From NCBI GenBank assembly GCA_012934845.2, contig WNNJ02003839.1:496001-560000 (forward strand): DNA of 64,000 nucleotides, written 5' to 3'. The translations under genes and the position numbers were made by a program. Below, one piece after another: positions 22,080 to 31,779 of this stretch. The notes below the pieces were generated by a model. That model made no database searches. It was not told the origin of the DNA and saw only the letters and a program-made list of their open reading frames with translations. Position 1 is the stretch's first letter; each line of letters starts with the position of its first letter. Origin of the DNA: Pomphorhynchus laevis. Its lineage: Eukaryota > Acanthocephala > Palaeacanthocephala > Echinorhynchida > Pomphorhynchidae.

Positions 22080-22390
22080 AAGAATGATTCAAGGTGGATA
22101 AAAAATGGGGTCATTTTATTTGATATTTGGCAAACCCCCTTAGCATCTTCAGAAAATTACAATAGATTGTAATTTATTATAATTTATTAATATAAATTAA
22201 TAAATACTTTTATTAATTTATTAGAATTTATTAATCTATTATAATTTATTGTAATAATTATTTTTTCAGAGAATAATTAATTTATTCTTTCAGAGATTGT
22301 AACTTTTTGAAGATGCGAGCTGAGGATTGAAAAGAAATAAAAAGATTAATGGTCAACCTTGAAAGATCTCTCATTCCGAAGTTTGTACTA
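22080..22390. mobile_element. degraded relative of the 641-798 MITE
   Basis: Left part: TTTTATTTGATATTTGGCAA then CCCCCTTAGCATCTTCAG; right part: TTTTGAAGATGCGAGCTGAGG then ATTGAAAAG. These correspond to the two arms of the 641-798 and 34584-34755 elements, separated here by AT-rich filler. Ends are eroded. Confidence 0.5.
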
Positions 22391-22842
22391 AAATTGAATG
22401 CAATTTTAGTACTGGTAGTGGATTTGTTATGTTACTAAAGTTTATTATCTAAAGTTTATTATATTATCGCAGTTATGATTAATATGTGGATCCATTAATT
22501 AATAATGAAATTAATAAAATTAATTAAAATAATAAAATTTAAGTAATAAAATTTAGTTTAGTAATGTACCAAGTGATAGTGTGAATGCTTCGGCAACATA
22601 AAGTAGACAACTTAATTCAATTAGGTATGATTGGGGTTTATGTATTTAGTTCACTATTGCCAAGCAGAGAAGACGTAACTGGGAAATTTGAATATGATTT
22701 AAATCAGATAAAACTTTATTTGCTAAACTTTTTTAGTCGACCGAAACATCTTCAATGAGCATTGCAAATTAGAAACGGTACAGCAAAAATTGTATTATTA
22801 AACAAAAATGAAAGCTATGCAGAGGTTCCTCTTGAATTTTTT

Positions 22843-23469
22843 CCTCTTAAGACATAACACTTAAGACATATTTCACCCTTCCTCATTTTTCATTTTTTAC
22901 TTATCAACAAGAAGTGGTTATTTAATAAACCCTTGTAGAAATATCCAAACAATATTTGATCACATCACATGACTTATTCTGTGAATGTATAAATACTATA
23001 CATAAAAGGAGTTACTATTTTGATTCGTCACAGCTGCTTGTAAAAAGATACTACCAACCTCTTTCCAGTTATAAGAAGTTGTTATTGAATCTTAAGTTGT
23101 TATTGATTCGTCACAGCTGATTGTTAAAAGATACTATCAACCTCTTACCAGTTGTAAGAGATTGATAATTGAGGTTAATATTTTATCTAATAGTATTCAA
23201 TTCGTAAATTAAAATTCTTTTAGAAAAATAGCATATTCATTTCAAATACATCTTCAGATACCGTATCTATATGATACATTTACCTTAAATACATCTGTTG
23301 ATTAATTATTCTATCATTTCACGTTTTTAGAAATTACTATTATTTAATTAAATCATTCAGTTTTGAATGATTCAATTATTTCGACAGTTCTAAATACTTC
23401 TGAAATTCCTCATTCGATTCCGTTATAACACTACAACGTTTATAGATTGTTACGTCTGTGCATATCATA
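22843..23469 (+). repeat. interspersed repeat, copy A (LTR-like fossil)
   Basis: The sequence from ACACTTAAGACATATTTCAC to GTTACGTCTGTGCATATCA is present in inverted orientation at 52790-53320, with only scattered differences, so both copies are fairly young. Within it is a TATAAATACTATACAT stretch and it ends in ...CA. This fits a solo or partial LTR, but no matching TG start is visible here. Copy A has an internal short duplication (GATTCGTCACAGCTG occurs twice, about 23020 and 23107). Old, non-coding. Confidence 0.55.
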
Positions 23470-23534
23470 CAACTATTTCTTAATACGGGATAAACCACAC
23501 AAGAATTTGAAATTTAAATATATCAAACACTTAC

Positions 23535-23663
23535 GTAATGTTATTTTGTCGCACGCATCCTTTAGAGTTTGATTTGCGATGCATCTATATTTAAATTCTT
23601 TATCACATGAGATTTGAGTATCCTTAGGATTACAAAGCTTGAGATCAGTTTCTTCTAGACTAT
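23535..23663 (-). CDS. cysteine-rich phase-1 exon (exon C) of an unidentified gene
   Basis: A 129-bp (43-codon) exon between an acceptor (ATTATTCAG ending at 23664) and a donor (GTAAGTG at 23534-23528). Both boundaries are in phase 1. It encodes SLEETDLKLCNPKDTQISC, then DKEFKYRCIANQTLKDACDK, with four cysteines and one N-x-T glycosylation site. The same strand carries two further symmetric phase-1 exons at 26774-27016. Such exons are typical of extracellular proteins built from small modules. I do not recognise the module. The intron between this exon and the next one upstream is about 3.1 kb and filled with PLE copies. Confidence 0.5.
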
Positions 23664-24469
23664 CTGAATAATGAAGTAAGACATAGAATAAATTAGCAAA
23701 ATCAACATTTGATTTTATTCAATAAATTAAATATAAACATCATTGCTTTACTCCCATTTTTAATTTAGAATTTTGGAAAAGTGATAATTATTAAATTTGA
23801 TTGTGTTCTTAAGTTATCCAAAAGTGAATAACTAGTGAAATAAACTAGTTATTACCGAGTGTCAGCAGAATGCGATTTTGGCAAGCTATACTTCTAAAAC
23901 CACCACTCACATGAGTTTTTAATGCCTAACAGTTTACAGATTTGTCTCAAATCTGAGCAATTCTACTTAGACTAGATTGTTTACAGAATGATATATACCA
24001 TTAGCACATTTCTTAATATTCTTGAAAGTGTAACATCATGTTCTAGAATAGTGATACAACACCTGTCTTGGGCAATCAGCAGTTTGTTGTATTATATTTT
24101 TGGACGATGTCTGCTAATACCTGTCCTTTTTTGAATTATAGAAAACGTTTTGTCTTGTGATTAAGTAATGGTCTCTTAATCAGACAGTTAATATTGTGAG
24201 GCAGAAACAATGATATAGAAAGTGATTATCAAATGAAACTTGGGTAGGAAATCTACAATTTCATGTAAGTCGAAATTTTACATTCACGTAGAAGGTATGT
24301 CTCTCTCTTTGTTTAGGAATAAAAGATCAGTTATTAAATGAGTCCGCGTATTAAATATCGTAATCGTGAGATTTTTAATTATTCATTTTATTTTATAACT
24401 TGAGATTAACTTTATAATTCAGATTCTTTATGAAACGATTATTAAATAATATCCTATGTATTAGAATTA

Positions 24470-26300
24470 ATATTAAAGATCACAAAAATAACTGATTTGT
24501 TTTCAGGTTTCGGACTCTGTTCATCGATTCAGCATTGCTACAGTGTCGAATATATGATAATGATGTATTTCCAATATTGAAATTTAATTATTTAATGTAA
24601 TGTATTATTCTATTTTACTATTCGTTCATTAAAATTTTTAACAAAGCTTTAAATATGCATATATTAAATTATTCAAGTAATTAAATATTGTTATTAAAGT
24701 GTTTTTATTGTTATTTAATTATTGTTATTTTATTATTAATTAAAATATTGTTATTTAATGTCGTCCACTTAATTTGAATGCATGAATGCTTATGCAAAAA
24801 TATGTTTCTTCTAAATTTAAATATGTCATTATCTAAATATATACTTTATTTATCATCAATAATTATTAGATAATCATATGATATGGTATGCATGAATGCT
24901 CATGCAAAAATATGTTTCTTGTAAATTTAAATATGTCATCTTTACGATATAAATTAATAGTAGTTTTAGTTAATGTTAATTTAATGTTCATATCTAGATA
25001 TACACCTTCTTTATCATTAATATTGGTTTTGTTAAGAATAAGGCTTTCTGGATAAATGTGCTCACTAATTGAATAAAAATTATTAGAATTAAACACACAT
25101 ATATCATCAATGTATCAAAACATATATTTCATATATTTATATAGTTTAGATTTAGTTTTTACACAGTTATGAACAAATTCATATTCTATAAAGCTTAAAA
25201 ACAAGTCAGCTATAATTGGGCTACTATTACCACCCATTGGAACACCTTTTACTTGTCTAAATATAGATGTCCCTACCTTTAAATAATTTTGATTTATCAA
25301 AATATTTAAGGATTCTATTAATTCAATTTTATCCATATATTTATATTTACTTGATGGTTTAATTTTTGTTAGATAGGCGTTATAATTATTATAACATATA
25401 TATGTATATATTTTTCCGAATATAAGATTAATTAATTTTACTAACGCTTCTTTAATATCTACTAAACCTAGATTTGTATAAAGAGTACTAAAATCGTATG
25501 TAAATTAAAGAAAAACCGAAAACACTTATGATTTCTTCCAGCTTTTCAAATAAAACGAGATTTTTAAGTACATAACTGAACCCCTATTTCAGCTTCTTTA
25601 ATATTACTAACTAATTTAATTTTACTAACGCTTCTTTAATATCTACTAAATTTAGATTTGTATAAAGCGTACTCAAATCGTATGTAAATAGACGATATTT
25701 AATTTATCTAATATACAATCCTGGTCAAAAGATTTTTTAAAAGAAAACATTTGGATTGTAAAGCAGATTATTTAAGGTATTTTACTTTCAACTGTGTTGT
25801 ACATGAGGAATTTGTAAACTTCTTATTTATAATCTTCATGTAGGGACATGTAAATGTCCATACTTTTTAAATAATTTTAATTTATCAAAATATTTAAGGA
25901 TTCTATTAATTCAATTTTATCCATATATTTATATTTACTTGATGGTTTAATTTTTGTTAGATAGGCGTTATAATTATTATAACATATATATGTATATCTT
26001 TTTCCGAATATAAGATTAATTAATTTTACTTACGCTTCTTTAATATCTACTAAATCTAAATTTGTATAAAGAGTACTAAAATCGTATGTATTTATATTTT
26101 GAAAATTTATTCCTTTTGTCTGTTCTAAAAATTCTTTTGTAGAATTAATACTGAAATAGTGTTTTATCCAGTATTAATTTCGATTACCTTGAAATATTTT
26201 TCAAAGTGTGCTTTAATTACTTTAAGTATTTTATTCATATAGACAGAAAATGGTTTAATTTTGATGGTTTAATTTCATAAACCATCAAACAATTAATTTC
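24470..26300 (-). mobile_element. Penelope-like element, RT domain with repeated 5' pieces
   Basis: Minus strand. A pseudo-LTR core is at 24505-24575 (CAGGTTTCGGACTCTG, CATTGCTACAGTGTCGAA). The frames 25115-25336 and 24866-25096 together cover the RT palm: SIFRQVKGVPMGGNSSPIIA (motif 4), then YIDDICVFNSNNF (catalytic YIDD at about 25100-25111), then YLDMNIKLTLTKT and HEHSCIPYH. A TGA lies directly before YIDD, where related RTs have arginine (CGA). Further into the 5' part the sequence is repeated: AAATATTTAAGGATTCTATT at about 25300 and 25890, and the CTAACGCTTCTTTAATATCT block four times between 25440 and 26050. Not intact. Confidence 0.8.
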
Positions 26301-26773
26301 CTAACGCTTCCTTTTAATCAGCTAAATCTTAATTTGTAATCTTAATAATATTTAATAATATTTAAATTATTATTTAATTTAAATTAAGTTTTCTTAAAGA
26401 TGATTAAGTTTTCTTAAAGATGTATAGGGTGCTTGGTGACAGTAATGTGAAACGATATCCTAGTGATACGTCACCGTCTAACTCGCAATTCTAAATTTCT
26501 GTCATAAATTTAGAAGTCAGACGAACTAAATGCTTATTCGTTTATAAACCCCAATTTTACAATAATCAAGTGAAAGATTCAAAAAATACACAAAGTTTGA
26601 ATTGTGTGTATTCCACAAATTAGAATAAATAATAGACTTGTATTTTTGCAAATTTCCTGATTAAAAATTGCTTAAAATAATTTTCAAATTATTATATCTT
26701 AATTATTTACTATTTTCTTTCTTATTTTATAAGATATCTAATATTTAACATTTAAAAAAGTAAAATTTCTTAC

Positions 26774-26833
26774 AGCATGTAACGCAAAAATTTGTTGCCC
26801 CATTGCAGTTCAATTCATGTTCTTCCTCTGTAG
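26774..26833 (-). CDS. cysteine-rich phase-1 exon (exon B)
   Basis: A 60-bp exon encoding TEEEHELNCNGATNFCVTC. Donor GTAAGAAA follows at 26773; acceptor TTGTATAG precedes it. It is separated from exon A by a 48-bp intron (26834-26881). Both borders are in phase 1. Reading on past the donor soon meets a stop, which supports splicing. Confidence 0.55.
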
Positions 26834-26881
26834 CTATACAATAAAGATATGAAAGATACTCGATATGAAAATGATATTTAC

Positions 26882-27016
26882 CGCACATGTCAGTTTTACA
26901 AAAAGGTGGCATAGGACTAGCTGTACATAGATTGCAAATTTCTTCTTTGGTTTGACATAATGATGTATCTTTCTCACTGACACTATTGTAGCAAAACTGT
27001 GAAGTATCAGGACATT
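26882..27016 (-). CDS. cysteine-rich phase-1 exon (exon A)
   Basis: A 135-bp exon (acceptor TTTACCCTAG ending at 27017; donor GTAAATATC from 26881). It encodes ECPDTSQFCYNSVSEKDTS, then LCQTKEEICNLCTASPMPP and FCKTDMC: eight cysteines in 45 residues. With exon B it forms a dense disulphide-type module, as in receptor ectodomains or secreted inhibitors. Phase-1 borders on both sides allow repeats of such exons without a frame change. Upstream exons, including a signal peptide, were not found; the DNA above 27.1 kb holds microsatellites and a palindrome. The gene probably continues down to exon C and perhaps to the membrane exon at 21.6-21.8 kb. Confidence 0.6.
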
Positions 27017-27092
27017 CTAGGGTAAAGTGAAAACGTAATTTAAAGTTTAAAAATTATAATCTAACAACATCATTTGGAATATGGGAGTTTTT

Positions 27093-27094
<2 letters not shown>

Positions 27095-27165
<71 letters not shown>
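27095..27165. repeat. (AT)n microsatellite, left of the palindrome
   Basis: About 35 uninterrupted AT units directly bordering the palindrome at 27163. Confidence 0.95.
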
Positions 27166-27169
<4 letters not shown>

Positions 27170-27374
27170 TTTGAACAATTTAATTATTAAGCAACAGAGA
27201 TAATAAATGATTTTAAAAGAAAAACTAGTTTCGGCTGGTGCCTTCTTCAGTTACTAGAGCTTACTACCGGTAGTAAGCTCTAGTAACTGAAGAAGGCACC
27301 AGCCGAAACTAGTTTTTCTTTTAAAATCATTTATTATCTCTGTTGCTTAATAATTAAATTGTTCAAATAATTAT
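27163..27374. repeat. perfect 106-bp-arm palindrome
   Basis: Centre at 27268/27269 (CTACCGGTAG). Arms appear perfect from 27163 to 27374. Each arm has ACTAGTTTCGGCTGGTGCC then TTCTTCAG, so reading outward it is CTGAAGAAGGCACCAGCCG then AAACTAG. A further 58 bp (27375-27432) of unique sequence follows before a second (AT)n tract. Perfect arms mean it is recent or has been kept uniform by gene conversion. Head-to-head insertion of a short retroelement or a foldback transposon into a microsatellite would give this structure. Confidence 0.9.
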
Positions 27375-27430
27375 AAAATTGAATCCGAATGGAAAAAGGA
27401 TCACAACAGGCGGTTCAAACAACAAATCAC

Positions 27431-27432
<2 letters not shown>

Positions 27433-27507
<75 letters not shown>
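27433..27507. repeat. (AT)n microsatellite, right of the palindrome
   Basis: About 37 AT units. With the tract at 27095-27165 it looks like one microsatellite split by an insertion of 27163-27432. Confidence 0.95.
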
Positions 27508-27509
<2 letters not shown>

Positions 27510-27511
<2 letters not shown>

Positions 27512-28530
27512 GGATATTATTTAATAATCGTTTCATAAAGAATCTTAATTAAAAAGTTAATCTCAATATATATATGTTATCAGAAGATAATATAAATCAC
27601 TTAGGGATTAATATCGTGTAATTTCAAATGATAACACAACTCGCTGTATTTATGATCAACTTAAATCAAAAATCTACTTCGTGGATTGATCATAAATCCA
27701 GGTACGATATTTACGGATACTATAATAAGAAAAAAAGTGTTTACAACTATCAAATAAGTAAATATTTATTTTTGGATAAACATTTGATGCACTTATTAAT
27801 ATTTATATTGTAAGTAAATAATTCATTACAATTTAATATAAAATACTTCTTAAATTTTAAGTATTTATCGTTTTATGACCAATTTAAATCCGAAGTGAAT
27901 TTTTAATTCTATTAAAAATTCACTTCGGTATGTAATAAATTAAGAACCTGAAAAACCTAATGATTTTACAAACACCACAAATGATTCTGGGATAATTAAT
28001 TTAAATAATAATTTCTGGGATAATAATTTTTTAAATTTCTCACGAGAGTAATTGATGAAAATATTAAAGATTAAACTTCAAATAAAATTGATCGATTCAA
28101 TGTAATGAATATATTTCCAACGCTTTTACGGTTTGATATTCATGTTGTTTTTTACGTTTAAATATTAATATTTTTTTATTTGCTGCAAATTTTATAAAGT
28201 TGTAGGAAATTATTTAAAAAATTATTTAAATGTTAAATATTAAAGTTTAATTATTAAAGATAATTATATTCTCGATAACTTATCGAAGATAATCTTTAAC
28301 CTTTTGGATTAAATACTAATGATTATTTTCTGCATATTGCTTTGATATCACAAGAAATGATAAATAAAATTAAATTAACAAAATTATTAAATAAATAATA
28401 TTAATTTTGACAATAACTGAAATTGATAAAAATTTATAATTTTGATGATAAACAAATTTTTACCGACTTTTACTTTTTAAAGTCACGCCACAACTAAAAA
28501 ATAATAAATTGTAAATTAAAACGGTCAAGT
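27510..28530. other. AT-rich DNA with one hairpin
   Basis: A hairpin with 18-bp arms (CCGAAGTGAATTTTTAAT) lies at 27890-27928. An ATG-initiated 61-codon frame at 27628-27813 (plus) shows no family and no clear coding character. Nothing else seen. Confidence 0.45.
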
Positions 28531-28539
28531 ACTTTATTT

Positions 28540-29530
28540 GGACCTGGTTTATTTTCCCCCGGGATGAAACGGTTTATTTTCCACATAAAGAAAATTAAAA
28601 TATCAATTTATTCTTAACAAATTAAGCACGCCAATAAAGGTTCTTCCACAATTCCTATTCATCCAAATCCACTCTTTTAGATATAAATCTAGCATTTACT
28701 TAGCTGCTCCTCTAATATTTTTTTAATTTCATTTTACACTTATTCCATTGTGACTCGATATATTGAGCATGCAAGTTATTTATTTGATTTACGAAATTAA
28801 TACTATGGTTTAATGTACCATGATCAAAACCCAGGTTGCTGGTTAAGCTGCCCACTCATCACTGTGTATTATCGATCCTGTTTCACATACATTTATTATA
28901 ATTGGAAGCAAAGTACGTGCATCTCTCCTATTTTACAATACAGAGATAAGATAGAGCAGGTGTGTCACTTGTATCAATTATATCAAAAACCCAAGTGTTA
29001 CCATTTGGGCTTCTCCCGTTGTTGTATTTTACTTTGAAATTAAACTTGCTTACATCTATTTGACATATTATATCTTCTCCTCCCAATTTAATTGGTTTAT
29101 AGTCAAAGAATTACTTTATAACTCTAATTTACTTATATAATAACTTAACGGTTGATGATTTTAAGTCCATAATCGTCCATGTTTCATTTACTTGTTTTTC
29201 TTTTGCAAAACAATATACCAACCTGGATATTTTCTATAATCTTAGATTATAGTGTAACAATTTACTGTAACTCCTTACTGATTTTGTTGTCTTTTGTTGA
29301 TTGCAATCATAATTATATAATTTAAAGACAGCATCGTCACTTATTTTCTTGCACTTTATCTCTCGCATGTCTATTAAACAAAAGTCAATATCAAGTCTTC
29401 TCAATATTCCCTTTTGTCTGTAGAACTCTAGGACCTCTTCGTTACTATATCCTAGTATAGGTTCCAATGTATTAAAAAATTTATTATTATTTATCTGGTG
29501 CATTTCACTGGGGGAAAATAAACCAGATCC
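28540..29530 (-). mobile_element. Merlin DNA transposon (IS1016/ISXO2-like), decayed
   Basis: Terminal inverted repeats of 21 bp: GGACCTGGTTTATTTTCCCCC at 28540-28560 and its complement, one base different, at 29510-29530. The transposase runs on the minus strand from an ATG at 29503. The first frame (to 29234) has EEVLEFYRQKGILRR, a zinc-ribbon-like part, then KLYNYDCNQQKTTKSVRSYS, the C...C-x-K-x-x-S-x-R pattern that precedes the DDE domain in ISXO2-type enzymes. Farther on, other frames give GGEDIICQIDVSKFNFKVKY with GRSPNGNTWVFD, matching the first catalytic aspartate region, and later DNTQ...EWAAYPATW-like and NQINNLHAQYIESQW, matching the H-N-x-x-E/W end of the domain. Several stops and frameshifts make it inactive. 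Merlin elements usually leave 8-9 bp duplications; none is clear here. Confidence 0.8.
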
Positions 29531-29794
29531 CTTCTATGGTAATATAGTTACACCACAGACAAAACATGTTAGTCAGAAATTATTTAATAAATAACAAAAT
29601 AAATTTATTTTTAATTTAATAAGAAATTATTTAAGAAATAGCATTATTTATCAGAAACCATCTGGTGCATTAATTACTCCACTAGCATAAATCTACGAAA
29701 GAGTACAAACTTCTTTTTGTTTACAAGCAAGCGGTCAAATATTTATGAAAATCGCTCGTGAAGGTTAACACAACATTTTTATCTGATCAATTTA

Positions 29795-30146
29795 ATGTTT
29801 AACGTTCAGGCAATGAAGAGTTTGCCGATATTAATATCAACCATATACATATATTTGGAAATCTTAACTCATTTTGCCGTTTTTAAATCCGATTTCGTTC
29901 GTTGCAACGCAGCAACAAATCCTGAAAACATTAATGACATATATCGTCAAAACGTTACGGGTAACAACATACATTTGTTGATCATTAACAATATATAAAG
30001 ATCACTTTGATCACACTGCGTTTATCACAAAAATAAAAAAATCGCTGAATCGTTTTGTAAAAATATTTGAACAACTGCTATATTCTGAGGATAGTTCAAT
30101 AAATTGTGTAAATTCAATTGATTATTTGGAAGATTTACTGATATAA
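29795..30146 (+). CDS. small secreted-protein gene candidate, two exons with a 40-bp intron
   Basis: Exon 1, 29795-29960; intron 29961-30000 (GTAACAAC...ATAAAG, 40 bp, phase 1); exon 2, 30001-30146, ending in TAA. Two in-frame ATGs are possible; from the second (29813) the protein has 97 residues. It starts MKSLPILISTIYIYLEILTH, a signal-peptide-like hydrophobic stretch, then SDFVRCNAATNPEN. Exon 2 gives HFDHTAFITKIKKSLNRF, then VKIFEQLLYSEDSSINC and IDYLEDLLI. Thus two cysteines in a mostly helical mature protein with one N-x-T site. Family unknown. The 18-residue stretch FVKIFEQLLYSEDSSINC matches in spacing YENVLLEVKQFYPQVLNC of the gene at 37.4 kb, so the two may be distant relatives. It lies end to end with the minus-strand gene at 30.2-31.6 kb. 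The 40-bp intron is short for most animals but fits the 48-bp intron at 26.8 kb. Confidence 0.5.
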
Positions 30147-30232
30147 AACACTAAATAATCATAAAATCATTAAAAACGTGTGGTTTCAAAATTTTCAAAT
30201 TTTATTTAACTATTTTTTCCTTTAAAAGAATA

Positions 30233-31648
30233 TCAAAGATATATCACTTTACCACAAAGGTCAATTTTTTTAACCACTTTCAAATTGCTGTCACCAACGA
30301 GATCACAACGAAACTCATTCGCGTTGCAGTAGTTAAAACCTAAATGAACATCAACTTTCAAAATATTTGCAAAGTGATCAAATAAAACAATTTTTTTAAT
30401 GCTTATCCTAATCAACTATAAAACATTTTTGAAAAATCGAGATTGGTTGATTTAATTAAATATAACTTCAAATAATATAATAATATTTTTATTTAATATT
30501 ATATATCACAAGGCAGCCGAAACGACTGATTGTAGTTCACCCTACTGATGAGTGCTGCCGGCTAACATCAGCGCGTCTAGGAGTGATAAGGAAGTCTGCT
30601 CTACTCGTAATCGAACTCAGATTTTGGCAACATCTACGATTAGTAAACTGAAGCTTATTGGATCCCGGAGCACAGTATAACACATCATATTATCAAATTA
30701 TATACATATATATTATAGAGTCTGCATAAGATTAAACAGTTCGCTAAATTGATACGTAAAATGTGTTTATTCCTTTGTTTTTATTCCTATGTATCGGCCC
30801 AATACATTTCTCGGTACTTTCAGCTAGGAGATTGTCGATTATCCAAATATACAAAACGCCCATTAATATGGCATGCATTAATACATGGATTTTCAAGATA
30901 AAAGTTTTGGTGATCACGAATTACATTCATACACAAAAAATTTAACACATTTATTTTTTTTGTCTGAATCGTTCTTCATGTTTTCGAGTGTTCCTATTTA
31001 AAAAAGCTATCGTTGGCTGAAGTTGACAACCTAATTCTACGAATCATAAAGGTATACAATTTTTTATTCAGTATTATTTCTCTTTGCTCTATCCTATAGG
31101 CATTGTGATAATAAATTATCTTCAGAACTACCTAATATTATTATATTTACTTCTGCAAATTAGCATTGCAAATTAAGATGATATACAGTTCTTATAATCG
31201 TGTTATCTATTAATCTATTTAGATTTTCAATTGACAAAATTTTAAATTTACTTACCAGATAAGCTTCAAATTATATTTATCGACTTTAATTGTAAAAATT
31301 TTGTTCACCTCATTTATTTTAATTTCTTTTAAGAAATTAAAATATTTAAATGAATATTTTAATTTTAATAAATTAAAATATTAAATTCGATAAATGTACA
31401 TTAATTTAAATTATTATTTTTAATTACAAATTTAGATTTAATATAAATTATTAATAATAATTTATAATATATATTATATATTATTAATGCTTCCATAATA
31501 TATAATATCAAGTCAATTTAAAAATTAATAATATACATGCTAAGCGATTTTGATTTACTATAGATTCAATTGTATTGATACTACTTAAAAAACATCAAAC
31601 ATTCTTACCTGCTAATAACATAAATAGTGTTATCCAGTATCTAATCAT
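30233..31648 (-). CDS. small secreted cysteine peptide gene candidate, signal exon plus terminal exon
   Basis: Exon 1 (31609-31648) has an ATG and encodes MIRYWITLFMLLA, a signal-peptide core, and ends at a textbook donor, GCAG|GTAAGAATG, in phase 1. The last exon (30339 down to a stop at 30233) follows an acceptor TTCATTTAG in phase 1 and encodes FNYCNANEFRCDL, VGDSNLKVVKKIDLC and GKVIYL. Joined, this gives about 50 residues with three cysteines in the mature part. Extra exons between the two are possible, because the 1.27-kb intron has room for them. A competing reading uses the open frame that extends upstream of the acceptor to 30413 (IKKIVLFDHFANILKV). An AATAAA is found near 30200. Function unknown. 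Confidence 0.4.
30505..30690 (-). mobile_element. tRNA-derived SINE-like repeat with a GAAAC / CTGATGAG block
   Basis: A G+C-rich island. On the plus strand it begins AGGCAGCCGAAACGACTGA, then GTAGTTCACCCTACTGATGAG and TGCTGCC. The GGCAGC and GCTGCC pieces can pair and enclose GAAAC and CTGATGAG, the two conserved pieces of a hammerhead ribozyme. On the minus strand the other half has a tRNA-like promoter trace (GAGTTCGATTACGAG resembles a B box). The first 40 bp recur at the end of the window (63961-64000). A SINE or short retroelement is the likeliest explanation. Confidence 0.45.
30761..30901 (+). CDS. short prepropeptide-like ORF
   Basis: An ATG-initiated frame of 46 codons. It starts MCLFLCFYSYVSA, a signal-peptide-like core with a plausible cleavage after VSA, followed by QYISRYFQLGDCRLSKYT and the dibasic pair KR before PLIWHALIHGFSR. 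Signal peptide plus a dibasic site resembles a small hormone or neuropeptide precursor, but only one peptide would be released and no C-terminal amidation glycine is seen. It may also be a chance frame or one exon of a longer gene. It lies in the intron of the minus-strand candidate gene. Confidence 0.3.
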   Translation: MCLFLCFYSYVSAQYISRYFQLGDCRLSKYTKRPLIWHALIHGFSR

Positions 31649-31779
31649 GGCTGAATTTTATAAAAGAAATAGAAAATCTGTTTCCAGTTTTGAAGTAATC
31701 TTGCATATTTATAAGGAAACAAATTTCTATGATCTGGTACATTTGCGAATTGTCTATTTCGGGAATCATTAAATAGCTA

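Noticed and set aside
25098-25114. Selenocysteine codon in the PLE RT
   Set aside because: A single TGA in a decayed copy, at a position where CGA is expected; no SECIS seen. Kept only as a point to check.
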